DNA of 46,149 nt from Planctomycetaceae bacterium (GCA_027487735.1 JAIYDA010000141.1:1-46149), one strand, 5' to 3'. Counted from the first letter of the stretch, positions 36,296 to 45,145 are shown. A program made the numbers and translations. Notes: generated from the sequence alone by a model not told the origin.

Positions 36296-37159
36296 CTACG
36301 CCGGCATCGCAGCCGCGATGGCACCCGCAAGGCGGGCGTTGCTCCGCACAAGGGCAATGTTCGCCCGCAGCGTCTCCCCGTTGGAGATGGCATGCAGCCT
36401 GCCCAGCACGAAGGGCGTCGCATCGCGCCCCGTCGCGCCAGCCTCGCTCGCCATCCGCAGCGCCTCCTGCTTCCACGCCTCGAAGCGCGGGGCAGGAATC
36501 TCCGCATCCTCAGGGATCGGGTTGCACACCACGATGCCCCTGCCCGTGCGCGCAAGCTCCGCGTGCACAAACGCCCCGAGCTCCTCCACATTGTCGAACG
36601 TCGCATCCACCGTGGGCGGGCTCGCTTCGCTCAGGCTGCGCTGATAAAACGCCGGAAACAACCCCGTGCGAAAACCCACGACAGGCACGCCCAGCGTCTC
36701 CAGCGCCTCGCGCGTCGCCCGCACATCAAGAATGCTCTTCACGCCGCTGCACACCACCGCGACCGGAAATCGCGTGCACGCCAGTAAGTCGGAGCTGACG
36801 TCAAGCTGCGTGCTCCACCCCTGGTGCACACCCCCCAGGCCCCCGGTCGCAAACACGCGAATGCCCGCGCGGGCGGCAAGCTCCATCGTCGTGCTCACCG
36901 TCGTGGCGGCATGGGCCTTGCGGGCGAGCAGCACGCCCAGGTTGCTCGTGTTGGCCTTGGGCACGGTGCCGCTCGAAAGGAGCGCCTCGAGCTGGCACGC
37001 ACTCACGCCCACCACGCTCTCGCCACCAAACACCGCGATGAGCGCAGGCTCCGCCCCCGCACCGCGCACGTCGTCGCACAACTGCGCATGCAGCGAGAGA
37101 CAGCTCTCGCGCGGAACGCCGTGGAGCAAAAGCGTGGATTCGAGGGCAACTCTGGCCAT
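36296..37159 (-). CDS. psuG: Pseudouridine-5'-phosphate glycosidase
   Basis: A 287-residue enzyme that reversibly splits pseudouridine 5'-phosphate into uracil and ribose 5-phosphate. Family motifs are ALESTLLLHGVP at the N-terminus, FATGGLGGVHQG, the catalytic-lysine segment CSGVKSILD, LGVPVVGFRTGLFPAF and VVCNPIPE. It is slightly shorter than E. coli PsuG at the N-terminus. The ATG at 37159 starts right before the first motif. Neither the usual pseudouridine kinase psuK nor a nucleoside transporter is beside it. It diverges from dodecin. Confidence 0.93.
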   Translation of the reverse strand: MARVALESTLLLHGVPRESCLSLHAQLCDDVRGAGAEPALIAVFGGESVVGVSACQLEALLSSGTVPKANTSNLGVLLARKAHAATTVSTTMELAARAGIRVFATGGLGGVHQGWSTQLDVSSDLLACTRFPVAVVCSGVKSILDVRATREALETLGVPVVGFRTGLFPAFYQRSLSEASPPTVDATFDNVEELGAFVHAELARTGRGIVVCNPIPEDAEIPAPRFEAWKQEALRMASEAGATGRDATPFVLGRLHAISNGETLRANIALVRSNARLAGAIAAAMPA

Positions 37160-37273
37160 AGGGCTGGAGCACGAGCATACGACCCGTGGGGGGCTACGTT
37201 GTGCTGGCGGCCTGCCACGCTGCAGCGAGCGGCGCGGACCAGGCACGGAAGAAACCCAGGCAGGAGCAAGCCC

Positions 37274-37480
37274 ATGAGCAGCGTTGCAAAGGTCGTTGAA
37301 CTCACGTCGATGAGCAAGAAGAGCTTCGAGGATGCCATCGAGAGCGGCATCGCCCGTGCAAGCAAGACGCTCGACAACATCACCGGTGCATGGGTGCAGG
37401 ACATGAAAGTGGACGTCGAGAAGGGCAAAATCCGGGCCTACCGCGTGAATATGAAGGTCACCTTCGTGCTGAAGGACTGA
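37274..37480 (+). CDS. Dodecin (flavin-binding dodecamer)
   Basis: A 68-residue dodecin: VAKVVELTSMSKKSFEDAIE, then ARASKTLDNITGAWVQDMKV with the Trp that stacks on the flavin isoalloxazine ring, and VNMKVTFVL at the end. Dodecins assemble into hollow dodecamers that store or buffer flavin. AGGAG lies seven bases before the ATG. The length is typical. The gene stands alone, divergent from psuG and 141 bases upstream of the VWA lipoprotein. Confidence 0.95.
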   Translation: MSSVAKVVELTSMSKKSFEDAIESGIARASKTLDNITGAWVQDMKVDVEKGKIRAYRVNMKVTFVLKD

Positions 37481-37621
37481 CGCCCGCACACGCCTGTGAC
37501 AGACGCGTGACGAACACCCACCGCCCGAACGCGGATAAAGCAACACAGGAGCAGGTGCTGCGAGTGTGGGGCCCGTCGCCCCGCCCAGCCCAGCGGCCTG
37601 TGCTTGCCCGAGGGGTTTGTC

Positions 37622-38842
37622 ATGCGCAGCCACACCAGCGATCGTTCTCACAACCGCCAACGCTTTTCCAACCTGCTCGCGCGAGTCGTCATCGCCGGAG
37701 GCTTGCTGGCGGCCTGCGGCAGCACGCACGCCCTCGCCTGCCCACCCGCCGAAGCACCCAAGAACGTCGATGGCAGGGTTGTGCCGCCCCGCAAGGTGGT
37801 GCAGATCGCCCTGCTGCTCGACACCAGCAACAGCATGGATGGGCTCATCAACCAGGCCAAGAGCCAGCTTTGGAGCGTTGTCCGCCGCGTGGGCGCACTG
37901 CAGAGCGATGGGCAGGCACCGCTCGTGCAGATCGCGCTCTATGAGTACGGCAACAACGCCATCAGCGCCGAAGTCAACTACGTGCGCCAGGTCAGCGGCT
38001 TCACCAGCGACCTCGACCTTGTCAGCGAGAAGCTCTTCGCCCTCAGCACCAACGGCGGCAGCGAGTTCTGCGGAGCTGTCGTGCAGAGCGCCATGCGCGA
38101 CCTCGCCTGGTGCGACCGGGCCGACGCGATGCGCATGGTCGTCATCGCGGGCAACGAGCCCTTCTCGCAGGGCAGCATCGACTATCGCCTCGCGGTGCCC
38201 GAGGCTGCGCGTCGCGGCGTCAAGGTCAACACGATCTTTTGCGGGCCCCGCGCCGAGGGCGTGCAAGGGGGCTGGCAGGATGGCTCGGTGCTGGGCAACG
38301 GCACGTTCTTCACCATCGAGCAAGACACGAACGCCGCGCAGCCCAAGACGCCGCACGACGACGAGATCATCCGCTGCGGCACCGCCCTAAACAGCACGTA
38401 CATCGGCTTCGGCGCTCGCCCCACGCGCGACGCCGCAAGCCGCAACCAATCTCGCCAAGATGCCAACGCCGCAGCCATGGCCCCCAGTGTCGCCGCCGAA
38501 CGAGCCGCGGCAAAGGCCAGCAGCGTGTATGGCAACGCCTCGTGGGACCTTGTCGACGCGACCGCAAACGACAACTGGGAGCCCCTGACCAAGCTCAGCA
38601 AGGACGAGCTGCCCGAGGGCTTCGCGGGCCTCGATCTCGAGGCACAGAAGGCCAAGGTCAATACCGCCCGCGCCGAGCGCGCCAAGCTGCGAGCCCGCAT
38701 CGCGGAGCTCGAGCAACTGCGCGCCCAGCATCTGCGCGACCTTGCCAAGGCACAAAACCCTGAGCAAGCCACCCTGGGCGACGCCCTGCTGCAAGCCATC
38801 GACACGCAAGCGCAGGAAGTTGGCCTCACGCCCGCGCAATAA
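37622..38842 (+). CDS. VWA-domain lipoprotein with coiled-coil tail
   Basis: A 406-residue exported protein. A twin-Arg-free signal (RVVIAGGLLAAC) ends in a lipobox with C32. Residues 57-270 are a VWA domain with the MIDAS motif D67-T-S-N-S71, a following FSQGSIDYRLAVPEAARRGV and three Cys that may form disulfides. The C-terminus is a long coiled coil (AKVNTARAERAKLRARIAEL) of about 70 residues. It probably binds a protein partner at the outer face of the membrane. Its VWA is unlike that of the MoxR system at the left end. The hairpin at 38871-38896 ends the unit. Confidence 0.85.
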   Translation: MRSHTSDRSHNRQRFSNLLARVVIAGGLLAACGSTHALACPPAEAPKNVDGRVVPPRKVVQIALLLDTSNSMDGLINQAKSQLWSVVRRVGALQSDGQAPLVQIALYEYGNNAISAEVNYVRQVSGFTSDLDLVSEKLFALSTNGGSEFCGAVVQSAMRDLAWCDRADAMRMVVIAGNEPFSQGSIDYRLAVPEAARRGVKVNTIFCGPRAEGVQGGWQDGSVLGNGTFFTIEQDTNAAQPKTPHDDEIIRCGTALNSTYIGFGARPTRDAASRNQSRQDANAAAMAPSVAAERAAAKASSVYGNASWDLVDATANDNWEPLTKLSKDELPEGFAGLDLEAQKAKVNTARAERAKLRARIAELEQLRAQHLRDLAKAQNPEQATLGDALLQAIDTQAQEVGLTPAQ

Positions 38843-38870
38843 CGCAACCCACCCCGCTCAGATAGCCGCG

Positions 38871-38896
38871 GGGGCATGCGCCGCTGCGCATGCCCC
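38871..38896 (+). terminator. Perfect 11-bp hairpin after the VWA lipoprotein gene
   Basis: GGGGCATGCGC (38871-38881) pairs with GCGCATGCCCC (38886-38896) around CGCT, 29 bases after the VWA stop and 12 before the glycosyltransferase GTG. The ATG at 38876 lies inside the stem, so it is a poor start for the next gene. Confidence 0.65.
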
Positions 38897-38908
38897 TACG
38901 CTGCGCGC

Positions 38909-40102
38909 GTGAGCGACGATGCGACCGCGCAACCCCACCCACTCGCACCAGCGCGGCCCAAACGCCTGCTGCTGGTGCTCCCAAGCTGGGTGGGCGACTG
39001 CGTCATGGCAACACCCGCCATCGCCCGCATCCGCGCCGCTTTGCCCGGCGCGTGCATCGGCGCCCTCGCACGCCCAGGCATGGACGACCTGCTCGATGGC
39101 GACTCGCTCATCGATGAGTTCCACGTCGGTCGCGCCAGCGGCGTGATGAGCTACAAGCACCTTGCCGCCAAGCTCCGACCACTCCGCTACGACACCGTTC
39201 TGCTGTTCACCAACAGCTTCTCCACCGCACTCGTCGTGCGGCTCGCGAGCATCCCGCAGCGCATCGGCTTCGCGCGCGATGCTCGCGGGCTGCTGCTCAC
39301 CCACGCCCTCCACCCGCCCCGCAACCCCGACGGCTCATGGGGCCTCATCAGCGCGGTCGACTACTACTGGCTGCTCGCCGACGCGCTGCTCGGCACGCCC
39401 TCGCCCTCGCACGCGGCACTCATGACCAGCGCACGCGAAGGCAAGCTCAGCCTGCCCGAAGGCAACCCCATGCGCCTGGGCGTCACGCCCCAGGCCTCCG
39501 CCCGCGCGACGAGCGTGCTCCAGCGAGCGGGCCTGCTGCCTCCCGCCGCACCTCCCACGCCCTTCGCTCTGCTCAACCCCGGAGGCAACAACTCCGCGAA
39601 GCGCTGGCCCGCCGCAAACTTCGCACAGCTTGCCGACGCACTGCACGAGCGCTGCGGTCTCGCCACCATCATCAACGGCTCGCCCGGCGAAGTCGAGCTC
39701 TGCGACGCAATCGCGCAGCAGTGCAAACTGGCCAAGCCCATCGTGCTCGCACGCGCCTGTATGCCCGAGGCGCTGCGCCTCAGCGAACTGAAGGCGATCG
39801 TCGCGCGGGCCTCCCTCATGGTGACCAACGACACAGGTCCGCGCCACATCGCTGCCGCCCTGGGCGTGCCCCTCGTCAGCCTCTTTGGCCCCACCGATGC
39901 CCGCTGGACGACGATCCCACCCTCCCCGCGCGGCGGCAGCGAGCGCGTGCTCCTCGCCGACGCCACGCTGCCCGAAGCCGAGCTCGCAAACGACCACCCG
40001 CAGCGCTGCGCCATCGAGCACATCTCGCTCGACGCTGTGCTCGGCGCGTGCCTTGCCGCCCTGAGCGAGCGCCCGCAGGCCCCCACTACCATCTCGCCGT
40101 GA
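38909..40102 (+). CDS. Glycosyltransferase family 9 (heptosyltransferase-like)
   Basis: A 397-residue GT-B enzyme of the ADP-heptose:LPS heptosyltransferase family. The N-terminal domain starts LLLVLPSWVGDCVMATPAI; the C-terminal domain has FALLNPGGNNSAKRWP and the donor-binding block TNDTGPRHIAAALGVPLVSLFGP. It should transfer a heptose or similar sugar onto lipid A core or another envelope glycan. The exact donor is not readable. I chose the GTG at 38909 because the ATG at 38876 lies in a perfect hairpin. The stop overlaps the lipB start as GTGA, so the two are cotranslated. No other LPS genes are adjacent. Confidence 0.85.
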   Translation: MSDDATAQPHPLAPARPKRLLLVLPSWVGDCVMATPAIARIRAALPGACIGALARPGMDDLLDGDSLIDEFHVGRASGVMSYKHLAAKLRPLRYDTVLLFTNSFSTALVVRLASIPQRIGFARDARGLLLTHALHPPRNPDGSWGLISAVDYYWLLADALLGTPSPSHAALMTSAREGKLSLPEGNPMRLGVTPQASARATSVLQRAGLLPPAAPPTPFALLNPGGNNSAKRWPAANFAQLADALHERCGLATIINGSPGEVELCDAIAQQCKLAKPIVLARACMPEALRLSELKAIVARASLMVTNDTGPRHIAAALGVPLVSLFGPTDARWTTIPPSPRGGSERVLLADATLPEAELANDHPQRCAIEHISLDAVLGACLAALSERPQAPTTISP

Positions 40103-40917
40103 CAGGGCACAGCCAGCAATCCCAAAGTCGGCAATCCCAAAGCCAGCAAGCTTCACGGCATCGCTTCCTGAGCATCGATCTGGGCAGGCAGAGCTACGCC
40201 CAGGCCTACGCCGTGCAGGTCGCCACGCTGGAGCGCATCGTCGCCGCACGCGAAGAGGCATCGCCATCTTCCCCGCTGGGCGTGCTGCTGTTCGTCGAGC
40301 ACGATCCGGTCATCACCATTTCGCGCCGGGCGGGCGCGGCAGACCATTTGCTCGCGAACGCCCAAACGCTGCACGCGATGGGCATAAGCGTCGAAGAGAC
40401 CGATCGCGGGGGCGACATTACCTATCACGGCCCGGGTCAGCTCGTGGCCTACCCAATCGTCGATCTCAACGCCCTCAACCTCGGACTGCACGACTACATG
40501 AGGCTGCTCGAAGAGAGCGCCATCCGCACCGCAGCCGACCTGGGCGTGCACGCGGAGCGCGACACCCAGGCAACGGGCGTGTGGGTGCCCGGGCAGGCGG
40601 GCGCACCCGCCGCCAAGCTGTGCGCCTGCGGCGTGCGTGTGCGGCGCTGGGTGTCGATGCACGGGCTTGCGATCAACGTCTCCACCAACCTTCGGCACTT
40701 TGACCTCATCGTGCCCTGCGGGCTTACGGGCAGGCCCGTCACCAGCTTGCAGGCCCTGCTGGGCGAGGCCTGCCCAACTATGGAGCACGTGCGCAGTCTG
40801 CTCGAACACCACCTGCGTGCCTTGCTCAGCGAAGCCCACGCGACCGCCCTCGCGAAGCGGGAGGCCGCCGCAACCGACAACTCGCAATCCTCGAACGCGA
40901 ACGCCCCGCCCGCGTAG
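40099..40917 (+). CDS. lipB: Octanoyltransferase LipB
   Basis: A 272-residue enzyme that transfers octanoate from acyl carrier protein to lipoyl domains, the first step of lipoate synthesis. It carries RGGDITYHGPGQLVAYPI (103-120), the catalytic Lys in AAKLCACGVRVRRWV (K173) and the catalytic Cys in VPCGLTG (C207). The N-terminus has a Gln/Ser-rich repeat of about 18 residues (QSQSRQSQSQQ) not found in most relatives, so a later start near residue 20 is possible. The start GTG overlaps the glycosyltransferase TGA. LipA is not in the window. Confidence 0.95.
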   Translation: MTGHSQQSQSRQSQSQQASRHRFLSIDLGRQSYAQAYAVQVATLERIVAAREEASPSSPLGVLLFVEHDPVITISRRAGAADHLLANAQTLHAMGISVEETDRGGDITYHGPGQLVAYPIVDLNALNLGLHDYMRLLEESAIRTAADLGVHAERDTQATGVWVPGQAGAPAAKLCACGVRVRRWVSMHGLAINVSTNLRHFDLIVPCGLTGRPVTSLQALLGEACPTMEHVRSLLEHHLRALLSEAHATALAKREAAATDNSQSSNANAPPA

Positions 40918-40953
40918 ATACTGCACTCGAGCGCGTCACGAAAGGAAACTCCC

Positions 40954-42126
40954 ATGCCAACTCACCGCAACCCATCACGCCTTGCCCCCCAGCCCATCGC
41001 AGCAATGGCGCTCCTCGCGCTCCTCACCGGCATCGCCCACGCACAAACCACTACAACCCAAGAGACCCCGCCCGCCGCCAATCCGCCCGCGAGCGCCGAG
41101 ACACCCAATCCCGTGACGAACAATCAGACGATGGACGCCGACATCGCTGCCCGCCCACTGAGCATTGGCGACCCAGCCCCATCGCTCTACGTCTCCACAT
41201 GGCTGCAAGGCGAGGCCGTGCCAGCACTCGCGCCGGGCACGGTGTATGTGATCGAGCACTGGGCAACCTGGTGCGGTCCCTGCATCGCGATGATGCCCAA
41301 GCTCTCGGCATTGCAAGCGGCGCACGCCGACAAGGGGCTCGTTGTCGTGGGCATCACGAGCGAGGACGAGCCCGAGCAGACGCTCCGCAGCTTCGTGCGC
41401 AAGCAGGGCGAGCGCATGACCTATCGCGTCGCGCTCGACGACGCAGGCCGCACCGAGCGGGCATGGATGGAAGCCGCCAAGCAGCGGGGTATTCCGTTCG
41501 CGTTCGTCGTCGATCGTGCGGGCAAGATCGCCTTCATGGGCCACCCAGTGCTGCTCGAAGACGTCGTGCCGCAGGTGCTCGACGGCACGTGGGACATCAG
41601 CAAAGCCCAGCTCGCCCAGCAGCGCGACCGCGAGCTGCTGCGCCTGCGCGATGCCTTTGCCAAGCTCTCGAGCGAGGGCCAGTTTGAACAGGCAGCCGCG
41701 GTGCTGACCAAGGGGCTGGAGCAATCGCCCTCGCTGGGCGTGCACCTTGCGGGCGTCATCTTCCGTGTCCATGCCGTTCAGCTCGACGACATCGACGCGG
41801 CAAACGCCTTCGCATCCAAGGCCACAGCGCAGCTGCTGAAAGACGACGCCGACGCGCTCAACGCCCTCGCATGGACAATCGCCGACGCATCCGACGTTGC
41901 AGGCCGAGACCTCGCCATCTCCCTCGCGGCCGCCCAGCGCGCCCACGAGCTTCGCCCAACGGATGCCGCTATTGCCGACACACTCGCATACGTCTTCGCC
42001 GCCCAGCGCGAGTGGCCCAAAGCCGTCGAGGCCCAGCGCCTCGCGCAAAGCCTCGCAACCGACGACGAAACCAAGCAGCGGTACGGCGAAGCCCTCGCGC
42101 TCTATGAGCGAAACGCCAAGCGCTGA
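40954..42126 (+). CDS. Exported thioredoxin-fold protein with TPR-like tail
   Basis: A 390-residue secreted protein: a 30-residue signal peptide (IAAMALLALLTGIAHAQ), a Thr/Pro-rich linker, then a TlpA/ResA-like thioredoxin domain with the active site W106-C-G-P-C110 and cis-Pro loop GIPFAFVVDRAG. From about residue 230 on, Ala-rich helices (ALNALAWTIADASD, and a run ending AYVFAAQREWPKAVE) look like TPR repeats. It should act as a reductase or disulfide exchanger in the periplasm. AAAGGAAA precedes the ATG at a good distance. It is the third gene in the run after the glycosyltransferase and lipB, 36 bases downstream. Confidence 0.88.
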   Translation: MPTHRNPSRLAPQPIAAMALLALLTGIAHAQTTTTQETPPAANPPASAETPNPVTNNQTMDADIAARPLSIGDPAPSLYVSTWLQGEAVPALAPGTVYVIEHWATWCGPCIAMMPKLSALQAAHADKGLVVVGITSEDEPEQTLRSFVRKQGERMTYRVALDDAGRTERAWMEAAKQRGIPFAFVVDRAGKIAFMGHPVLLEDVVPQVLDGTWDISKAQLAQQRDRELLRLRDAFAKLSSEGQFEQAAAVLTKGLEQSPSLGVHLAGVIFRVHAVQLDDIDAANAFASKATAQLLKDDADALNALAWTIADASDVAGRDLAISLAAAQRAHELRPTDAAIADTLAYVFAAQREWPKAVEAQRLAQSLATDDETKQRYGEALALYERNAKR

Positions 42127-42182
42127 CCCGATGAGCAATCGCGAGGACGGCACGCAAACGCCCCGACCACGCTGCGCCTCGT

Positions 42183-42425
42183 TCAGCCCCCACCCACGAG
42201 GCTCACCAGCTCGATCACTTCGCCCTCGCTCAGCGTGCGCGTCGCGTGCTCGCGGTGCGGCACGAGCTTGCCCCCCACTTCCACCGCGACGGCTTGCTTG
42301 CCCATCCCCAGGCTCTCAATCAGCGACCGCAGCGTGGTGCCGGGCGAACACTGCATCGCGTTGCCATTCACGCGCACGGTGATCGTGCGTCCATCATCCA
42401 GCGAAGCTCGCGTCTCGTCGCTCAT
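42183..42425 (-). CDS. thiS: Sulfur carrier protein ThiS
   Basis: An 80-residue ubiquitin-like sulfur carrier for the thiazole half of thiamine. The typical stretches are TITVRVNGNAMQCSPGTTLRSL, then VAVEVGGKLVPHREH and the C-terminal Gly-Gly of LVSLVGGG, which becomes the thiocarboxylate. It is longer than usual by an N-terminal 13-residue extension. Its ATG overlaps the apaG stop as ATGA. No thiG, thiF or other thiamine gene is adjacent, so it could alternatively serve another sulfur transfer. Confidence 0.88.
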   Translation of the reverse strand: MSDETRASLDDGRTITVRVNGNAMQCSPGTTLRSLIESLGMGKQAVAVEVGGKLVPHREHATRTLSEGEVIELVSLVGGG

Positions 42426-42874
42426 GCCTTGCCGCCCGAAGAGATGCTGGGCTGCACAGGGCCCGAAGTCGACTTGGGCACCAGATAAAACCGCGGCACG
42501 TTCGCAAGAAAGCTCCGCCCGTTCCCATCGACCATCGTGTAGCTGCCCTCCATCGTGCCCCAGCTCGTCTCGAGCGGCACATGGCTGGTGTACTCATAGC
42601 TCTCACCCGGATCGAGCTCGGGCTGCTGCCCCACCACACCCTCACCCTCGACCACCTTGCGCGTGCCGTCACCGTCGATGATGAGCCACTTGCGTGACAT
42701 GAGCTTCACAGGCAGGTCGCCCTCGTTCGTGATGCGCACGCGATACGCCCACATGTAGCTGCCTAGCTCGGGCCTCGACTGCTGCGCAAGAAACGCAGGC
42801 CGAACCATCACGCGGACACCCTCGGTGCTTGCGGAGCTGACGCCAGCCTTGGACTGGAGCGAGGTCTCGATCAT
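42422..42874 (-). CDS. apaG: ApaG-domain protein
   Basis: A 150-residue protein of the ApaG/F-box-like beta-sandwich family. VRVMVRPAFLAQQSRPE, then MWAYRVRITNEGDLPVKLMSRKW and the Gly-rich VVGQQPELDPGESYEYTS with GTMEGSYTMV are the family's core. The family is historically named for cobalt/magnesium efflux phenotypes, but its true function is unclear. The ATG at 42874 is favoured over a TTG at 42880. Its stop overlaps the thiS start, an unusual pairing. Confidence 0.92.
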   Translation of the reverse strand: MIETSLQSKAGVSSASTEGVRVMVRPAFLAQQSRPELGSYMWAYRVRITNEGDLPVKLMSRKWLIIDGDGTRKVVEGEGVVGQQPELDPGESYEYTSHVPLETSWGTMEGSYTMVDGNGRSFLANVPRFYLVPKSTSGPVQPSISSGGKA

Positions 42875-42947
42875 GCCCAAATCCTATGTATTCCGAATCA
42901 ATGACGCGTCCGCCCAAATCCTGCCCCGGACGGGGTAGCATTTCGCC

Positions 42948-43364
42948 ATGCCCAGCCCAAACTTTGACGTCCGCTGCCCAAAGGACGGCGCGGAGATGAC
43001 CAAGATCGACGCCCACGGCATCACCCTCGACCGCTGCACCTCGTGCGGCGCGATGTGGTTTGATTCCAACGAGCTCGAACGCCTCCGTAAGGACGTCCGA
43101 GCTGCGAAAGACCTCGACGTCGGTCGCACGGGCCCCAGCGCCAAGCCCGACCCCAAGTTCCTGCGCGAGCGAGCCCTGCGTAGCGCCAAAGAGCAACGCT
43201 GCCCGCGCTGCGACGAGGCGATGCACGAGCACGAGTACCCAGACCAGAGCCACGTCATGATCATGACCTGCAAGCGCTGCGGCGGGCACCTCCTTGATGC
43301 GGGGGAGTTCATCGACGTCACGAAATACTCGCTGACCGAGCGATTTCGGTCGTTCTTCTCCTGA
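42948..43364 (+). CDS. Protein with two zf-TFIIB zinc ribbons
   Basis: A 138-residue protein with two zinc-ribbon repeats: CPKDGAEM...CTSCGAMWFDSNEL (about 10-45) and CPRCDEAM...CKRCGGHLLDAGEF (about 84-120), each with two Cys-x-x-Cys-type pairs as in zf-TFIIB domains, and a linker of charged helix between. Function is unknown; a nucleic-acid or structural role is usual. It is divergent from apaG, with 73 bases between, and ends 74 bases before the histidine kinase start chosen here. Confidence 0.88.
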   Translation: MPSPNFDVRCPKDGAEMTKIDAHGITLDRCTSCGAMWFDSNELERLRKDVRAAKDLDVGRTGPSAKPDPKFLRERALRSAKEQRCPRCDEAMHEHEYPDQSHVMIMTCKRCGGHLLDAGEFIDVTKYSLTERFRSFFS

Positions 43365-43438
43365 CGGGGATTCCCTCGTTCGAACCCAGGAATTCCTTGG
43401 GCTTCAAGAGTTATCTTTCCCGAAAACATCGGGGAATG

Positions 43439-45145
43439 GTGCCTGTTCGCTCATCCCGGAGCAGCAGGGGATGCTTGACGCCGATACATGGTGTCGTGTC
43501 ACCACAAACACCATCGCTCCAGGCCTCTGAAAAAGCCGCACGCGACGAGCGGCGTCTCGCCGTGCTTCGTAGCGCTCGCGTGCTCGACACACCCAACGAA
43601 AAGCACTACGACAGCATTGCGGAGCTCGCGGCGATGCAGTGCGGGGCTCCACTGGCTGCGATCACCTTCATTGACGCCGACCGCCAGTGGCTGAAGGCCA
43701 GCGTGGGGACCGACGTGCGCGAGACCGGGCTCGCGCAAAGCCTCTGCGTACGCACGCTCACGGGCGAAACCTCGCTCGTCGTGCGCGACCTCGCCCAAGA
43801 CCCGCAGCTCTGCAACCACCCTGCCGCGTCGTTGCTTCGCGCGTACGCAGCGGCGAGCATCGTGGTGCGCGGGCAGCGGCTGGGAACATGCTGCGTGTGC
43901 GACTATCGCCCGCGCGAATGGACACCTCAGCAGATGCGGGCGCTCTCGCTGCTCGCAGAGCAGGTGAGCGCGCTCATCGAAGCCCGCCTCGTGAACGCAT
44001 CGTTGCACGACGCGGAAGCACAGCTGCGAGGCAGCCTCGACACGCAAGAGGAGATGCTGGGCAGGCTGGACACCGACCTGCGCATCACCTTTGCCAACAA
44101 TGCGCTCTGCCGCGCGCTGGGCATACCGCGCGAGGAACTGCTCGGTCGCTCCGTGCTGGACTTCACGCCGACCGCAGAGCACGAGCGGATTCGAGCGCAC
44201 TTTGATGCCATTCGCGCCACGCGTGCGCCACGCACGCTGGAGCAGACGATCGTCGATACCCAGGGCATCTCGCGCACGCACCGCTGGACCGACTCGCCCC
44301 TGTTCAACTCCGATGGCTCCTGCATGGGGTATCAGAGCTGGGGATGGGACATGACCGACGCCCACGAACGCGAGCGCCAACTGCGCGAAGCAACGCAGGG
44401 GTTGATGGAGATGAACGCCGCCCTGCGGGCGCGCAACGCCGAGGTGCTGCAACTGACCTTCGCGATGACGCACGACCTGCAGACGCCCCTTGCCACGCTC
44501 ACGGGCCAGCTTTCGCTGCTGCACAGAGCCGTGACCACGGGCCAACCGGCAGAGAAGCCCTTGCAGCGTGCGCGGGCGAGCGTCGATCGTCTGACCCGCA
44601 TGCTGACCGACCTGATGGCTTATGCCCGGGCAGGAAACGAAGACCCACGCCGCGAGCGCGTCGACGTTGCCGAGCTTGCCAGTTCGGTCGTCGATGAGCT
44701 TGCGCCGCAGGCAGCGGAGCAGGGGGTGATGTTGTGCCTCGCGCAATCTCCAGCGCGTGCCGCGTCGCGCGGGCATGCGGTGCTTGCCGAAGGGCAGGCG
44801 ATGCGGCGCTGCCTCACAAACATCATCGCGAACGCCGTGAAGTTCACGGCCCAGCGCTCGGACGGCCTGAAGCGCGTAAGCGTGGGCATCGAGCTTGACG
44901 GCGCGGTGCTCCGCTGCGTCGTGCAGGACACTGGTACCGGCATTCCTCCTGCGATGCTCGATGCGGTCTTTCTGCCCTTTAAGCGCGTGTCGACCGACGC
45001 GTCGGGCACGGGCCTTGGGCTGTCGATCGTCAAGCGATACGTCGAGATGTTCGGGGGGCGGGTTTGGCTCGAGAGCGATGGCTCGTCGGGCACGCGAGCG
45101 ACGATGGAGTTTCCGAGGCTTGAATCCCAGGCACTGGCTGCCTGA
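43439..45145 (+). CDS. Soluble GAF-PAS sensor histidine kinase
   Basis: A 568-residue cytosolic kinase with no membrane segment. Domains: GAF (about 40-175, including CGAPLAAITFIDADRQWLKA), PAS (about 200-305, with RSVLDFTPTAEHERI), HisKA with phosphoacceptor H345 in MTHDLQTPLATL, and HATPase_c (about 440-565) with N box NIIANAVKFT and G boxes DTGTGIP and GTGLGLSIV. The GAF resembles the cofactor-free type often found in such kinases, so its signal is unknown. The start is uncertain: an ATG at 43439, a TTG at 43397 and a GTG at 43496 are all in frame. The next gene, a receiver-GGDEF protein 83 bases later, is its probable phosphorylation partner. Confidence 0.88.
   Translation: MPVRSSRSSRGCLTPIHGVVSPQTPSLQASEKAARDERRLAVLRSARVLDTPNEKHYDSIAELAAMQCGAPLAAITFIDADRQWLKASVGTDVRETGLAQSLCVRTLTGETSLVVRDLAQDPQLCNHPAASLLRAYAAASIVVRGQRLGTCCVCDYRPREWTPQQMRALSLLAEQVSALIEARLVNASLHDAEAQLRGSLDTQEEMLGRLDTDLRITFANNALCRALGIPREELLGRSVLDFTPTAEHERIRAHFDAIRATRAPRTLEQTIVDTQGISRTHRWTDSPLFNSDGSCMGYQSWGWDMTDAHERERQLREATQGLMEMNAALRARNAEVLQLTFAMTHDLQTPLATLTGQLSLLHRAVTTGQPAEKPLQRARASVDRLTRMLTDLMAYARAGNEDPRRERVDVAELASSVVDELAPQAAEQGVMLCLAQSPARAASRGHAVLAEGQAMRRCLTNIIANAVKFTAQRSDGLKRVSVGIELDGAVLRCVVQDTGTGIPPAMLDAVFLPFKRVSTDASGTGLGLSIVKRYVEMFGGRVWLESDGSSGTRATMEFPRLESQALAA

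Noticed and set aside
37160-38356. Upstream extension of the psuG frame on the minus strand
   Set aside because: It would overlap dodecin and the VWA lipoprotein in antisense; PsuG homology starts at 37159.
43376-43395. A tRNA T-arm-like sequence (CCTCG-TTCGAAC-CCAGG)
   Set aside because: One stem mismatch, and the upstream sequence is the end of the zf-TFIIB gene with no acceptor, D or anticodon arm.
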